Assembly (NCBI RefSeq): GCF_902809845.1
Contig: NZ_CADDWI010000008.1
Coordinates: 744,001-808,000, forward strand
Direction of reading: 5' to 3'
DNA from: Chelativorans sp. Marseille-P2723
Lineage (GTDB): Bacteria; Pseudomonadota; Alphaproteobacteria; Rhizobiales; Rhizobiaceae
Length of the DNA stretch: 64,000 nt
Shown here: in pieces, positions 18,070 through 26,920 of the stretch
Position numbering within the stretch: the stretch's first letter is position 1
How the letters are laid out: the number at the start of each line of letters is the position of its first letter
Translations under genes and position numbers: made by a program
The notes under the pieces: generated by a model
Databases searched by the model: none
Seen by the model: only the letters and a program-made list of their open reading frames with translations
What the model was told of the DNA's origin: nothing

Positions 18070-18418
18070 GCACTTCTTTCCTGACTCGTTCCTGAATGCG
18101 GTGTTTTGCTGTTGGACGGAACTTATGGAGCGGGACCCCGCCTGTAAAGCTGGATGAAGGATGGATTTCTGCGGAGTGTGAACAAACGAGAAACCGGCTC
18201 CCATCTACGATCCATAGGGCTCCGATTGCCCAAGGATGGTTCAGTTAGGAACCGGCACGTTTATAAGTACAGTCTCACCACGATGGTTTCAAGGTGCCGG
18301 CATAGGTCAAGGTCATCAGCGCCCTCGCTGATGGTTCCCGCCAACAGGAGACCGCCCGCCGCCATCAGCCGATCAACCTGGAAGCGTCCTGTTCCTTTTG
18401 AGCAGGCATCTGCCCTGG
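18070..18418. other. Intergenic region, mrcA to prfB
   Basis: About 350 bases between two codirectional genes on the minus strand. No gene is recognised. A perfect 8-bp hairpin with a 4-base loop (CATCAGCG-CCCT-CGCTGATG, 18314-18333) is present but lacks a T tract. GGTTC-N6-GAACC near 18239-18254 is another small dyad. The prfB promoter must lie here or the genes are cotranscribed. Confidence 0.5.
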
Positions 18419-20872
18419 TCAGAACAGCCCGCCGGCGCCGCTGGTAATGGCTCTATTGGCCTGAGGCGAGATGTTCCTTGCGCGCTCGGTTCCAAGCTCG
18501 TCCATGCCTATCACCCAATAGGCATCAGCAGGGCCGGTGCCGGGTTTGAAGGCTTCCATGATAACGCCGGGCTGTCCCGGTGCAGCCTGCATTCCCGTGT
18601 GGCGGTCGATTGCGACTAGCTTCATGCCTTCGGGAACCTGGAAGTCCACGGGACGCATGTCCTTCAATGCTTCTGCCATGAAGTCCTTGAATATCGGCGC
18701 TGCCAGTCCGCCGCCAGTAGAGCCCTTGCCCATCGAGCGTGGCTGATCGTAGCCCATGAAGACGCCCACGACGAGATCCGGCGTGTAGCCAATAAACCAG
18801 GCATCCTTCTCGTCATTGGTCGTCCCCGTCTTGCCGGCAATGGGACGGCCGAGTTCGGATATGGATACGGCTGTTCCTCTCTTGACCACTCCTTCCATCA
18901 TGGAGGTGATCTGGTAGGCGGTCATCGGGTCGAGCACCTGCTCGCGATTGTCGATGAGTTCGGCTTCCGGCTGGCCATTCCAATCCTGTGCCGTGCAACC
19001 CACGCATTCGCGGTTGTCGTGCTTGTAAACCGTCTTGCCATAACGATCCTGGATGCGATCGATCAGCGAAGGCTGGATATATTTGCCGCCATTCGCCATG
19101 ACCGCGTAGGCGGAGACCATGCGCATCACCGTTGTCTCTCCCGAGCCGAGGGACATGGCCAGATGGGGCGGCATCCTATCGTAAATGCCGAAGCGCTCGG
19201 CATACTCGGCGACAAGATCCATGCCCATGTCCTGGGCCAGGCGCACCGTCATGAGGTTGCGCGACCGCTCGATGCCCATGCGCAGCGTGGAGGGGCCGGC
19301 GAAATCGCCACCATAATTCTTCGGTTCCCAAACCTGGTTACCGATATGGATCGTGACTGGGGCGTCCATCACAACGGACGCGGGCGTATAGCCATTGTCA
19401 AGTGCAGCCGCATAGACAATCGGCTTGAAGGAAGAGCCGGGCTGACGATAGGCCTGTGTGGCGCGGTTGAACTCGGACGCAGCATAGGAGAAGCCCCCCG
19501 CCATGGCGAGGACGCGGCCGGTATGTGGGTCCATGGCAACCAGCGCTCCGCCGATTTCCGGCACCTGGCGCAGCAGGTAGTTGCTACCGTCCTCTTTCTT
19601 GGGCTCGACATAGACGACGTCGCCCGGTTTCAGCACTTCGGCAGGGGAACTGGCCCTTACACTACGTCCGTCCACAATGTGGCGCAGCGCCCATTTCATA
19701 TCGTCTACGTGAATGGTGCCGGTTTCGCGTTCGGTCGACAATGCGCCAGAGACCTCACGTCCCGGTCTCAAGCCGATTTTGACCTCGCTGCCGGAAGCTT
19801 CCAGAACGACGGCAAGACGCCATTCGGGCACGTCGCTCAGGCCCTGGATCTCGCCGAGACCCTCACCCCAGTCTTCCGACGCATCGATCCGGCTCACCGG
19901 CCCGCGAAAGCCGCGCAACGTGTCGTAACGGATCAGGCCTTTCTGCAACGCGCTGCGGGCATGAAGCTGCAATTTGGGGTCCAGCGTGGTGCGGACATAG
20001 AGCCCGCCCTCATAAAGCGCATCCTCACCGTAACGGGCGATGATCTCGCGCCGGACCTCTTCGGTAAAGTAATCGGCGGCAAAGAGATAGCTGCCCCGCG
20101 GGCGCGGGCTGACGTTCAGATCCGTTGCCTTCGCCTTTTCCGCCTCCTCGACCGTAATGTAACCGTTCGCCAGCATCTGATCGATTACCCAGTTGCGGCG
20201 TTCAATTGCGCGCTCGGTATGCCGGAACGGATGATAGTTGGAAGGTCCCTTGGGCAGCGCGGCAAGGTAGGCCGCTTCCGCGATCGTCAGGTCCTCCACC
20301 GTCTTATCGTAATAAGCAAGCGCGGCACCTGCCACGCCATAGGAGCCGAGGCCAAAGAAGATCTCATTGAGATAGAGTTCGAATATCCGGTCCTTGGAGT
20401 AGGCCTGCTCGATTCGGAAGGCCAGCATCATCTCCTTGATCTTGCGCTGTATCGTCTGGTCGGAGGTAAGCAGGAAATTTTTTGCAACCTGCTGGGTGAT
20501 GGTCGAAGCGCCGACTGGCCTGCGGCCCGATCCTAAATTCTGAACATTGGTAACTACGGCGCGAACCAGGCTGAGAAGGTCGATACCGGGGTGGGTGTAG
20601 AAATTCTTGTCCTCGGCAGAAAGGAAGGCGGCCTTTACGCGATCGGGAATCGCCTGAATGGGCAGGTAAAGGCGCCGCTCGCGCGCAAACTCGGCCATCA
20701 GCGCACCGTCAGAGGCATGCACGCGCGTCGTCACGGGCGGCTCGTAGCGGGCGAGAACCTCATAGTCCGGGAGGTCCCTAGTGAGATCGCCCACATAAAT
20801 GGCCACCCCGGCCGCGGCCAGCAACGCGAAAATAATCCCGATGCCAAAGAAATACCCTAAGAGACGTACCAT
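18419..20872 (-). CDS. mrcA: Penicillin-binding protein 1A (bifunctional)
   Basis: An 817-residue class A PBP anchored in the inner membrane, with glycosyltransferase and transpeptidase activity for peptidoglycan synthesis. The N-terminal membrane helix is LLGYFFGIGIIFALLAAAGV. The GT51 domain follows with the catalytic-Glu motif SAEDKNFYTHPGID and GASTITQQVAKNF. The transpeptidase domain has the SxxK box in GSSFKP, the SxN box as SRN in IERSRNLMTVRLA and the KTG box in AGKTGTTNDEKDAWF. I chose the ATG at 20872 with GGAG six bases before it; the frame stays open 59 codons further, but that stretch is basic, cysteine-rich and unlike the family. Part of the amiC-mrcA-prfB neighbourhood. Confidence 0.95.
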   Translation of the reverse strand: MVRLLGYFFGIGIIFALLAAAGVAIYVGDLTRDLPDYEVLARYEPPVTTRVHASDGALMAEFARERRLYLPIQAIPDRVKAAFLSAEDKNFYTHPGIDLLSLVRAVVTNVQNLGSGRRPVGASTITQQVAKNFLLTSDQTIQRKIKEMMLAFRIEQAYSKDRIFELYLNEIFFGLGSYGVAGAALAYYDKTVEDLTIAEAAYLAALPKGPSNYHPFRHTERAIERRNWVIDQMLANGYITVEEAEKAKATDLNVSPRPRGSYLFAADYFTEEVRREIIARYGEDALYEGGLYVRTTLDPKLQLHARSALQKGLIRYDTLRGFRGPVSRIDASEDWGEGLGEIQGLSDVPEWRLAVVLEASGSEVKIGLRPGREVSGALSTERETGTIHVDDMKWALRHIVDGRSVRASSPAEVLKPGDVVYVEPKKEDGSNYLLRQVPEIGGALVAMDPHTGRVLAMAGGFSYAASEFNRATQAYRQPGSSFKPIVYAAALDNGYTPASVVMDAPVTIHIGNQVWEPKNYGGDFAGPSTLRMGIERSRNLMTVRLAQDMGMDLVAEYAERFGIYDRMPPHLAMSLGSGETTVMRMVSAYAVMANGGKYIQPSLIDRIQDRYGKTVYKHDNRECVGCTAQDWNGQPEAELIDNREQVLDPMTAYQITSMMEGVVKRGTAVSISELGRPIAGKTGTTNDEKDAWFIGYTPDLVVGVFMGYDQPRSMGKGSTGGGLAAPIFKDFMAEALKDMRPVDFQVPEGMKLVAIDRHTGMQAAPGQPGVIMEAFKPGTGPADAYWVIGMDELGTERARNISPQANRAITSGAGGLF

Positions 20873-21187
20873 GCCTGCTCCACTATGACCGCCGATCCGG
20901 TGGCATCTTGCGCGCCAGCACCGCGCAACAATAACATCATTACAAACGCGATGGAAAAACCTTGGCGCTTTCTTGTGAGGAAAATGGGGCGGAGCCTCGG
21001 AGCTGCGAGATACCTTACGATTAAGCTGGCCAGCGTTGTCAGATTGCAACGGTTACCGCATCCTCGTGCCCATGCCCGCGAGCCGGATGCACCGATAATC
21101 CCGGCATTGCAAGACAAGAACGGATAATTCCCACTTAGCAAGACAAGAACAGACGAACGAATCACCTTGCCTAATGCATGGAGGCGG
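20873..21187. other. Intergenic region, amiC to mrcA
   Basis: About 315 bases between two codirectional minus-strand genes. Open frames in it are extensions or shadows with no family resemblance. I see no clear hairpin terminator. It probably holds the mrcA promoter. Confidence 0.5.
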
Positions 21188-22450
21188 TTAGCCGCCTGTC
21201 TTCGCAGCCGCGAAGGCGGCAATAGCCTCAACGATTCGATCCGCGGCCTTCCCGCGCCACTCCGGATCGCGCATCAAGGCTTCATCCTCAGGATTGGACA
21301 GGTAACCGAGTTCCAGAAGAACCGAAGGCACATCCGGCGCCTTCAGGACGAGAAAACCGGCCGAGCGCAGCGGCGTTCCCACAAGCTGAACGGTATCGCT
21401 CAGCTTCCCGATCAATGTGCGGGCGAACTGAATGGAAAAGGCGTGCGTCTCCCGGCGTATGAGGTCTATCAATATGTCAGCAACCTCATCCTCGCTTTCT
21501 TCAATGACCATTCCGGCAATCTCGTCGGAAAGGTTTTCGCGCGCCGCGGTGGCGGCAGCCTGCGCATCCGAGGCTTGATCTGAGAGCGTATAGACGGTCG
21601 CGCCCCGAAAATCACGCATGCGGATTGCGTCGGCATGGATGGAAATAAAAAGGTCTGCGCTGCTCTCACGGGCGATGCGCACGCGCTCGTCAAGGCGCAG
21701 GAAAACATCGCTGTCACGCGTGAGGACGACATTATACTTGCCGGTGTCTTCCAGCTTCTTTCTCAATTCGAGCGCAAAGGCTAGCGTGATCGTTTTCTCG
21801 AAAATTCCGTTTGCCCCTTGCGCCCCCCCATCGATGCCCCCATGTCCCGCGTCAAGAGCTACTGTGAACCGCTCGCTTGTCATCCTGCCGCTGTCCGAAG
21901 TCGGGTGACCCGTACCGGCATCTGGAATCGAATCGATGCGCTCACGCATGGCGGCCTCGAAAGCTTCCTCGGAGGCAGAGGCAATATCGATTACGAGGCG
22001 ATAGCCGCGCGACGTCTCGTTCTGAAGGATGGAAAGGTCATCAAGCGTGAAAGGGCTGCGCATGGTGAAGATCATGCGGGAATGCTCCGGGCCCATGCGG
22101 CCATACCGCACCTTGGCGACCATGCCGCTTGCCTCGGCAGCCCCCGCTTCAAAAGCGAATTTGGTTTCCGGTAGGTCGATGACGAGCCGGTGGGGACCGC
22201 GCAGAAAGAACCAATCCGCCTCTGGTTCCTGGTCGAAATACACGATCATGCGCGTGCGGTTTGCATCGCCGGCCATGCGGTACTCATAAGCAACGAGCGC
22301 TTCTTCTGCCTCGGATGCCGCCATACCGGGAAGGAGCATGAAAAAGGACAAGGCAAGAAGGAGAAAGCGTAAGAGTCCAGAACAAGCGTTCCTGCCTGCC
22401 CGACCAGCGTTGCGCCTCCGTGCGGCTCCCGTTCTATGCTGCTTCCCCAC
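21188..22450 (-). CDS. amiC: N-acetylmuramoyl-L-alanine amidase, AmiC type
   Basis: A 420-residue periplasmic zinc amidase that cleaves the stem peptide from peptidoglycan during daughter-cell separation. The signal segment is LLRFLLLALSFFMLLPG after a very basic N-terminus. An AMIN domain (about residues 50-155) follows for septal localisation. The Amidase_3 domain begins TVALDAGHGGIDGGAQG, with the first zinc His in DAGHGG; zinc Glu lies in GIFEKTITLAFA, and ISIHADA carries the next His. The catalytic-Glu segment is VLLELGYLSNPEDE. An extra helical stretch rich in Glu and Asp lies before it, as in AmiC where it blocks the active site. The start is GTG at 22450. It is divergent from rne. Confidence 0.92.
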   Translation of the reverse strand: MGKQHRTGAARRRNAGRAGRNACSGLLRFLLLALSFFMLLPGMAASEAEEALVAYEYRMAGDANRTRMIVYFDQEPEADWFFLRGPHRLVIDLPETKFAFEAGAAEASGMVAKVRYGRMGPEHSRMIFTMRSPFTLDDLSILQNETSRGYRLVIDIASASEEAFEAAMRERIDSIPDAGTGHPTSDSGRMTSERFTVALDAGHGGIDGGAQGANGIFEKTITLAFALELRKKLEDTGKYNVVLTRDSDVFLRLDERVRIARESSADLFISIHADAIRMRDFRGATVYTLSDQASDAQAAATAARENLSDEIAGMVIEESEDEVADILIDLIRRETHAFSIQFARTLIGKLSDTVQLVGTPLRSAGFLVLKAPDVPSVLLELGYLSNPEDEALMRDPEWRGKAADRIVEAIAAFAAAKTGG

Positions 22451-23026
22451 GGCTTCCTATTCTTCTGCATGCATTCGATGCTGACCGCAGCTAAACAATG
22501 CTTTCAGCCGCATCAAGACCCAAGGAGCATAATTGGAAAGATGAATTCAGGGTTGCCATGTGATGTATCAAATCATAAAAGCAGCAACTGAACCATCGAA
22601 GTGCCCTTATGCGGATGCCGTTGCAAAATCCGCAACGCGGGTCCAGGGCGCGGTCCTTTCTAATCCGATGCGCGGGGCGAGGACGGTGGATCAGACGAAT
22701 TTCTTCGAGGTGTTTGCGGCGGAGCCGGAACCCTCAACCAGAGGAAAACGGCCGGGCAAATGGCTCGGCTCGTGATGAGCAATGTACCGGGTCCCGATCA
22801 TGGACCCTTGTTGAAACGGTCGTGCCAGGCGGTGCAATGGCCTTGAACGCAGTTAAGAGTTCCTCCCACATTCTCCGCAGACCATCCGCGGCAGGCAGGT
22901 ATTCTGCGCTCTTTGGCGCCCGATCGGCACACCTCAAATTATCCGGCACAAGATTCGTAAGTACGGCTTCCGCACAAAGAGATGCGTATGCCCGGACGAA
23001 GAATCGCGCCGGGGAGACTAGATTTA
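22451..23026. other. Divergent intergenic region and probable long rne 5' leader
   Basis: About 575 bases separate amiC and rne. No protein gene is supported. The 180 bases before rne contain several small possible stems (for example CCGC-N-GCGG around 22883-22900 and GCGC-N6-GGCGC around 22908-22922). This fits a structured 5' untranslated region; in other bacteria RNase E controls its own mRNA through such a leader. That this leader does so is inference. Confidence 0.45.
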
Positions 23027-25801
23027 ATGCCCAACAAGATGCTGATAGACGCCTCCCACCCGGAGGAAACACGCGTAGTCGTCGTACGCGGTAACCGAAT
23101 CGAAGAGTTCGATTTCGAATCCCAGGACAAGAAGCAACTCAGAGGTAACATATATCTGGCGCGGGTGACGCGCGTTGAACCCTCACTCCAAGCGGCTTTC
23201 GTCGAATATGGCGGTAACCGGCACGGCTTCCTGGCCTTCAGTGAAATCCATCCTGATTACTATCAGATCCCCGTTGCTGACAGGCAGGCGCTTCTGAAAG
23301 CGGAAGCTGAGGAGGCAAAGGCCGCCGACGAAGAGGCCGATGAACACGATTCGGGCCGCAGCAAGCGCCGCCGCCGTAACGGAAAGCGCAGCACAGCCAA
23401 GGAAGATGCAGCCACGCCGGCGGAGGAGTTTTCGGAGAATGGCCACCAGCCTGCCGTGGCCGAAGAGGTGCATGACAATGTCATCTCCGAGAAGGCTCCT
23501 CCGGCGAATGGAAACGGGGCTAATGGAAACGGGCTCGATGACGACGAGAACGGCGAGATCGACATCGTCGGCGCAGGCGATGCTCTTGACGAGGCGCAGG
23601 TGCGCCGCCGGCCTGTCCGGCGCGACTACAAGATCCAGGAAGTCATCAAGCGGCGCCAGATCCTGCTCGTACAGGTCGTAAAGGAGGAGCGCGGCAGCAA
23701 GGGCGCTGCCCTTACAACCTATCTTTCGCTTGCCGGGCGCTATTCTGTGCTGATGCCCAACACGGCGCGGGGTGGGGGCATATCGCGCAAGATCACCAAT
23801 CCTGCCGACCGCAAACGGCTCAAGGAAATCGTCAAGAGCCTCAATGTCCCGGAAGGGATGGGCGTCATATTGCGCACCGCCGGCGCCAACCGCACCAAGG
23901 CGGAAATCAAGCGCGACTACGACTATCTGATGCGCCTGTGGGAACGGGTACGTAGCGTAACCCTCGAATCCATCGCTCCATCGCTCGTCTACGAAGAAGG
24001 CAGCCTTATCAAGCGCTCCGTGCGCGACCTTTATAACAGGGAAATCAACCAGATCCTGGTGGCCGGCGAGGAAGGATACCGCGAGGCCAAGGATTTCATG
24101 CGGATGCTGATGCCGAGCCACGCGAAGGTCGTGCAACCCTATCGCGACTCGGTTCCCATCTTCGCCCGCAACGGCATCGAGGCACAACTCGACAAGATGC
24201 TGCAGCCTCAGGTGACGCTAAAGTCAGGTGGCTACATCATCATCAACCAAACCGAGGCGTTGGTCGCTATCGACGTCAACTCCGGGCGGTCGACCAAGGA
24301 ACACTCCATTGAGGACACTGCGCTCCAGACCAATCTGGAGGCGGCGGAGGAAGTGGCCCGGCAACTCAGGCTGCGCGATCTTGCGGGCCTGATCGTCATC
24401 GACTTCATCGATATGGAGGAGAGCCGCAACAACCGTGCAGTGGAGAAGCGCCTCAAGGAATGTCTGAAGAATGACCGTGCGCGCATTCAAGTGGGCCGCA
24501 TCTCCCATTTCGGGCTCCTGGAGATGTCGCGTCAGCGCATCCGCTCCAGCGTTCTGGAAAGCACGATGCAGCCCTGCGCGCATTGCGGCGGGACCGGCTA
24601 CCAGCGGTCCGATTCCTCGGTAGCGCTGATGGTGGTGCGCGCCATAGAGGAACATCTTCTTAAGGAGTCGCGCTACGACATCACCGTGCGCACTTCGTCA
24701 TCCGCCGCGCTCTACCTGCTTAACCAGAAACGCTCGACGTTGATGGACCTGGAAAATCGTTTCGGAGTTGCCGTCACCATCGAGGCCGATGAGCATCTGA
24801 GCGGGCAGCACTATTCAATCGTGAAGGGTTTACCCTCCACCCATATCTCCGCTGCAAAATCGGCCAGTTTGCCCGAGAAAACTCCCGAGACGGCAGAAAC
24901 GGAAGACACATCTTCGGAAGATGAGTTGGACGGCGATCACGAAGCTGCTGCTTCCGAGGAGGAGAACGGCGGTGCGGGCCGCAAGCGCAGGCGCAAGCGT
25001 CGCAGGCGCGGCGGACGTGACAAGAACGGCGAACTGGGTGCCGATGCAGCCAGCGATGATCTGATGGCTGACGAGGCGGAAGAGCCTTCCCCCACCGAGG
25101 AAGCCGCAGCCGCCCCGCGAGATGAAGCCGAACCACGAAAGAAGCGCCATCGGGGCAAACGCGGCGGGAAGCGCAACCGGCGTGAGGGGGCCGGTGCGGA
25201 AGAGGAAAGCGCGGCTGAGGTCACGTCCGTTTCATCAGAGCGCCCTGATGAGGATGCTCGTGCATCACAGCTAAGCGAATCGCCCGCCGAATCAGAGGCG
25301 TCTCCAGCGATCGCTGAGAGCGTGGCGCAGGATATTTCCGAGCCTGCTGCTACAGATGCCTCCGAGCCTGCGGCGACCGATCTCCCCGAACCTGCTGCGG
25401 CTGCCGCCGACTCTGGACCTGCGGCCGTGGTTTCCTCTGAACCTGCTGCCGGCGAAACAAGCGAGTTGGAGAAGGCGGAACCAGCGCCGAAGCCGCGGCG
25501 GAGAACGCGCGCCCGCAAGGAAGTGCAGGAAGTCAGCCAGGAAGATAAGGCGGGCGAGGCCCCTTCGGAAGCCGACGCCGGCCAGGTCTCTTCATCGGAG
25601 CAGGTTCAGGCTTCTGTTTCCGCGGAGGACGCCGAACAGCCAGCAGCAAAACCCGGCAGGCGCCGGCCGCGCGAGGAAAAAGTTGAAGAGAAGGAGCCCG
25701 TCGCCTCCTCCACTCAGGAACCTGTCGTTTCTTCCCTGCAGGAAGGCGAAGAGCCGCTACAGCGCAGAACCGGCTGGTGGCAGCGCAAGAGCTTCTTTTA
25801 G
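23027..25801 (+). CDS. rne: Ribonuclease E
   Basis: A 924-residue endoribonuclease and scaffold of the RNA degradosome. The N-terminus starts the S1 RNA-binding domain (NIYLARVTRVEPSLQAAFVEYG, then GNRHGFL). That domain is interrupted by a charged insert at about residues 85-198 rich in Glu, Lys/Arg and Gly-Asn repeats, then resumes at YKIQEVIKRRQILLVQVVKE. The DNase I-like catalytic core has VAIDVNSGRST and VIDFIDMEESRNN with the magnesium-binding aspartates. The zinc-link cysteines appear as CAHCGGTGY. After about residue 600 the protein is disordered, alternating acidic and arginine-rich blocks and Ser/Glu/Pro-Ala repeats, ending WWQRKSFF. The start MPNKMLIDASHPEETR matches the family; upstream ATG at 22982 is unlikely. 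Confidence 0.95.
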   Translation: MPNKMLIDASHPEETRVVVVRGNRIEEFDFESQDKKQLRGNIYLARVTRVEPSLQAAFVEYGGNRHGFLAFSEIHPDYYQIPVADRQALLKAEAEEAKAADEEADEHDSGRSKRRRRNGKRSTAKEDAATPAEEFSENGHQPAVAEEVHDNVISEKAPPANGNGANGNGLDDDENGEIDIVGAGDALDEAQVRRRPVRRDYKIQEVIKRRQILLVQVVKEERGSKGAALTTYLSLAGRYSVLMPNTARGGGISRKITNPADRKRLKEIVKSLNVPEGMGVILRTAGANRTKAEIKRDYDYLMRLWERVRSVTLESIAPSLVYEEGSLIKRSVRDLYNREINQILVAGEEGYREAKDFMRMLMPSHAKVVQPYRDSVPIFARNGIEAQLDKMLQPQVTLKSGGYIIINQTEALVAIDVNSGRSTKEHSIEDTALQTNLEAAEEVARQLRLRDLAGLIVIDFIDMEESRNNRAVEKRLKECLKNDRARIQVGRISHFGLLEMSRQRIRSSVLESTMQPCAHCGGTGYQRSDSSVALMVVRAIEEHLLKESRYDITVRTSSSAALYLLNQKRSTLMDLENRFGVAVTIEADEHLSGQHYSIVKGLPSTHISAAKSASLPEKTPETAETEDTSSEDELDGDHEAAASEEENGGAGRKRRRKRRRRGGRDKNGELGADAASDDLMADEAEEPSPTEEAAAAPRDEAEPRKKRHRGKRGGKRNRREGAGAEEESAAEVTSVSSERPDEDARASQLSESPAESEASPAIAESVAQDISEPAATDASEPAATDLPEPAAAAADSGPAAVVSSEPAAGETSELEKAEPAPKPRRRTRARKEVQEVSQEDKAGEAPSEADAGQVSSSEQVQASVSAEDAEQPAAKPGRRRPREEKVEEKEPVASSTQEPVVSSLQEGEEPLQRRTGWWQRKSFF

Positions 25802-25815
25802 ACTTCCAGGGCATT

Positions 25816-25850
25816 CCGGCCGGCCGTAATCTTCAATGCGCTCCGGCCGG
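25816..25850 (+). terminator. Possible hairpin after rne
   Basis: CCGGCCGG occurs at 25816-25823 and again at 25843-25850. They can pair across a 19-base loop, 15 bases after the rne stop. There is no T tract, and each copy is also self-complementary, so the call is weak. Confidence 0.3.
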
Positions 25851-25989
25851 ACAGCACAGGAACCGGGCAAGCTCGCGACAGCAGCCGCATTGATTCGGGC
25901 GAGGAGAGCGTTTCGCCTTGCATCAAAAGAACTTGAAGCCGCTTTTGCGTCTTTTCATCGCCATGATGCTCGGCTAACCATTCCGTGCC

Positions 25990-26580
25990 ATGATGAACTT
26001 TCCTGAGCGTTTTCTTACCGCCATTGCCCATATCGCCGCAGTGGCCCTTGTCCTGGCCAGTGCCTTGGTGATGACGTTAGCTGCGGTTCAGGCACAAGGG
26101 CGCGTGCCGGTCGTACGGGATGCGGAGATCGAAGCTCTCGTTAGCGAATATGCACGCCCGATCTTGCAGGCGGCCGGACTTTCGCGCTCAGGAATCGAGA
26201 TTATTCTCGTCAACGATCATCGTTTCAACGCCTTTGTGGCTGGCCGGCGCATCTTCATCCATACCGGCGCGCTGCTCACATCTGAAACGCCCAACGAGAT
26301 CATTGGCGTTATCGCACACGAGGCAGGACATATCGCCGGCGGCCATCATCATCGGCGAGGATCTCGGTGTTGTGCCGGATGGCTTTCGGGAAGAGATGGA
26401 CCGCGCCAACCTGCTTGGTTACCGCATCTTCTATTTCGAGAGGAGCGAGCAGGGCTTCATTCCTCCCGATCGTTGGCCTCGTTCAGCCCTTGCCTGTGTT
26501 GGCAGCCACGACACGAGCACCCTTGCCGGATGGTGGACCGGCAGCGACATCGACCTTCGCGAGCGAATTGGGCTTTATGA
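25990..26580 (+). pseudogene. M48-family metalloprotease, C-terminus replaced by out-of-frame malQ sequence
   Basis: The first ~118 codons encode a clear M48 (Zn-dependent, BepA-like) protease N-terminus: signal segment AALALVLASALVMTL-like (IAAVALVLASALVMTLAAV), a VSEYARPILQAAGL helix, the block FNAFVAGRRIFIHTGAL and the zinc motif HEAGHIAGGH at residues 110-119. After codon 118-119 (base ~26344) the frame runs into malQ DNA in the wrong frame and ends after 77 unrelated residues. Homologues are usually over 450 residues with a TPR tail, so the third zinc ligand and the rest are missing and the product is surely inactive. The position next to rne is the usual one for this gene in Hyphomicrobiales, which points to a deletion. 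Confidence 0.85.
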
Positions 26581-26920
26581 TACGGAAGGTGCGGACGGGC
26601 AGCGCAAGCTGCGCGCCCGCCAGAAACAGCAGGCGATAAACTTGCTCGACTCGATGAGTATGACGGGTGTGAGCAAGGAGTTCAACGAGACAACCTGTGC
26701 CGCCATCCACCGGCTTGTGGCAAAGACACCCTCAAGGCTTGCCGCTGCCCAAATGGAGGATCTGCTGGGCGTCGCCGGGCAGGCCAATATTCCCGGCACG
26801 GTCGATCAGCATCCGAATTGGCAACGAAAACTGCCCGTGCCTATCGAGGAACTGGAAGCCTCGCAGATGTTCGGCGCCGTTATCGAGGCCATAGTGCAGG
26901 AAAGGCCGCGCCTTTCATGA
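26345..26920 (+). pseudogene. malQ: 4-alpha-glucanotransferase (malQ), C-terminal fragment only
   Basis: From base ~26345 the sequence encodes the last ~190 residues of a GH77 amylomaltase: IIGEDLGVVPDGFREEM, VGSHDTSTLAGWWTG, a linker, and GQANIPGTVDQHPNWQRKLP near the end. The catalytic HD of the SHDTSTLAGWW block is present, but the N-terminal ~two thirds including the nucleophile region are gone. The fragment's frame has no start of its own at the junction. Its TGA overlaps the treY ATG, so the original operon order malQ-treY is preserved at this end. The junction falls in a CATCATCATC run shared by both partners. Confidence 0.87.

Noticed and set aside
19019-20536. 505-codon rightward frame inside mrcA
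   Set aside because: Entirely opposite a PBP1A gene with all catalytic motifs; no family resemblance. Shadow.
22560-23094. Two small rightward frames upstream of rne
   Set aside because: No ribosome site or recognisable sequence; the region fits an rne leader and the amiC promoter.
25990-26920. A functional M48-MalQ fusion protein
   Set aside because: The two parts are in different frames and the M48 frame ends after 77 nonsense residues, so no fusion can be made without frameshifting; no slippery site is visible.
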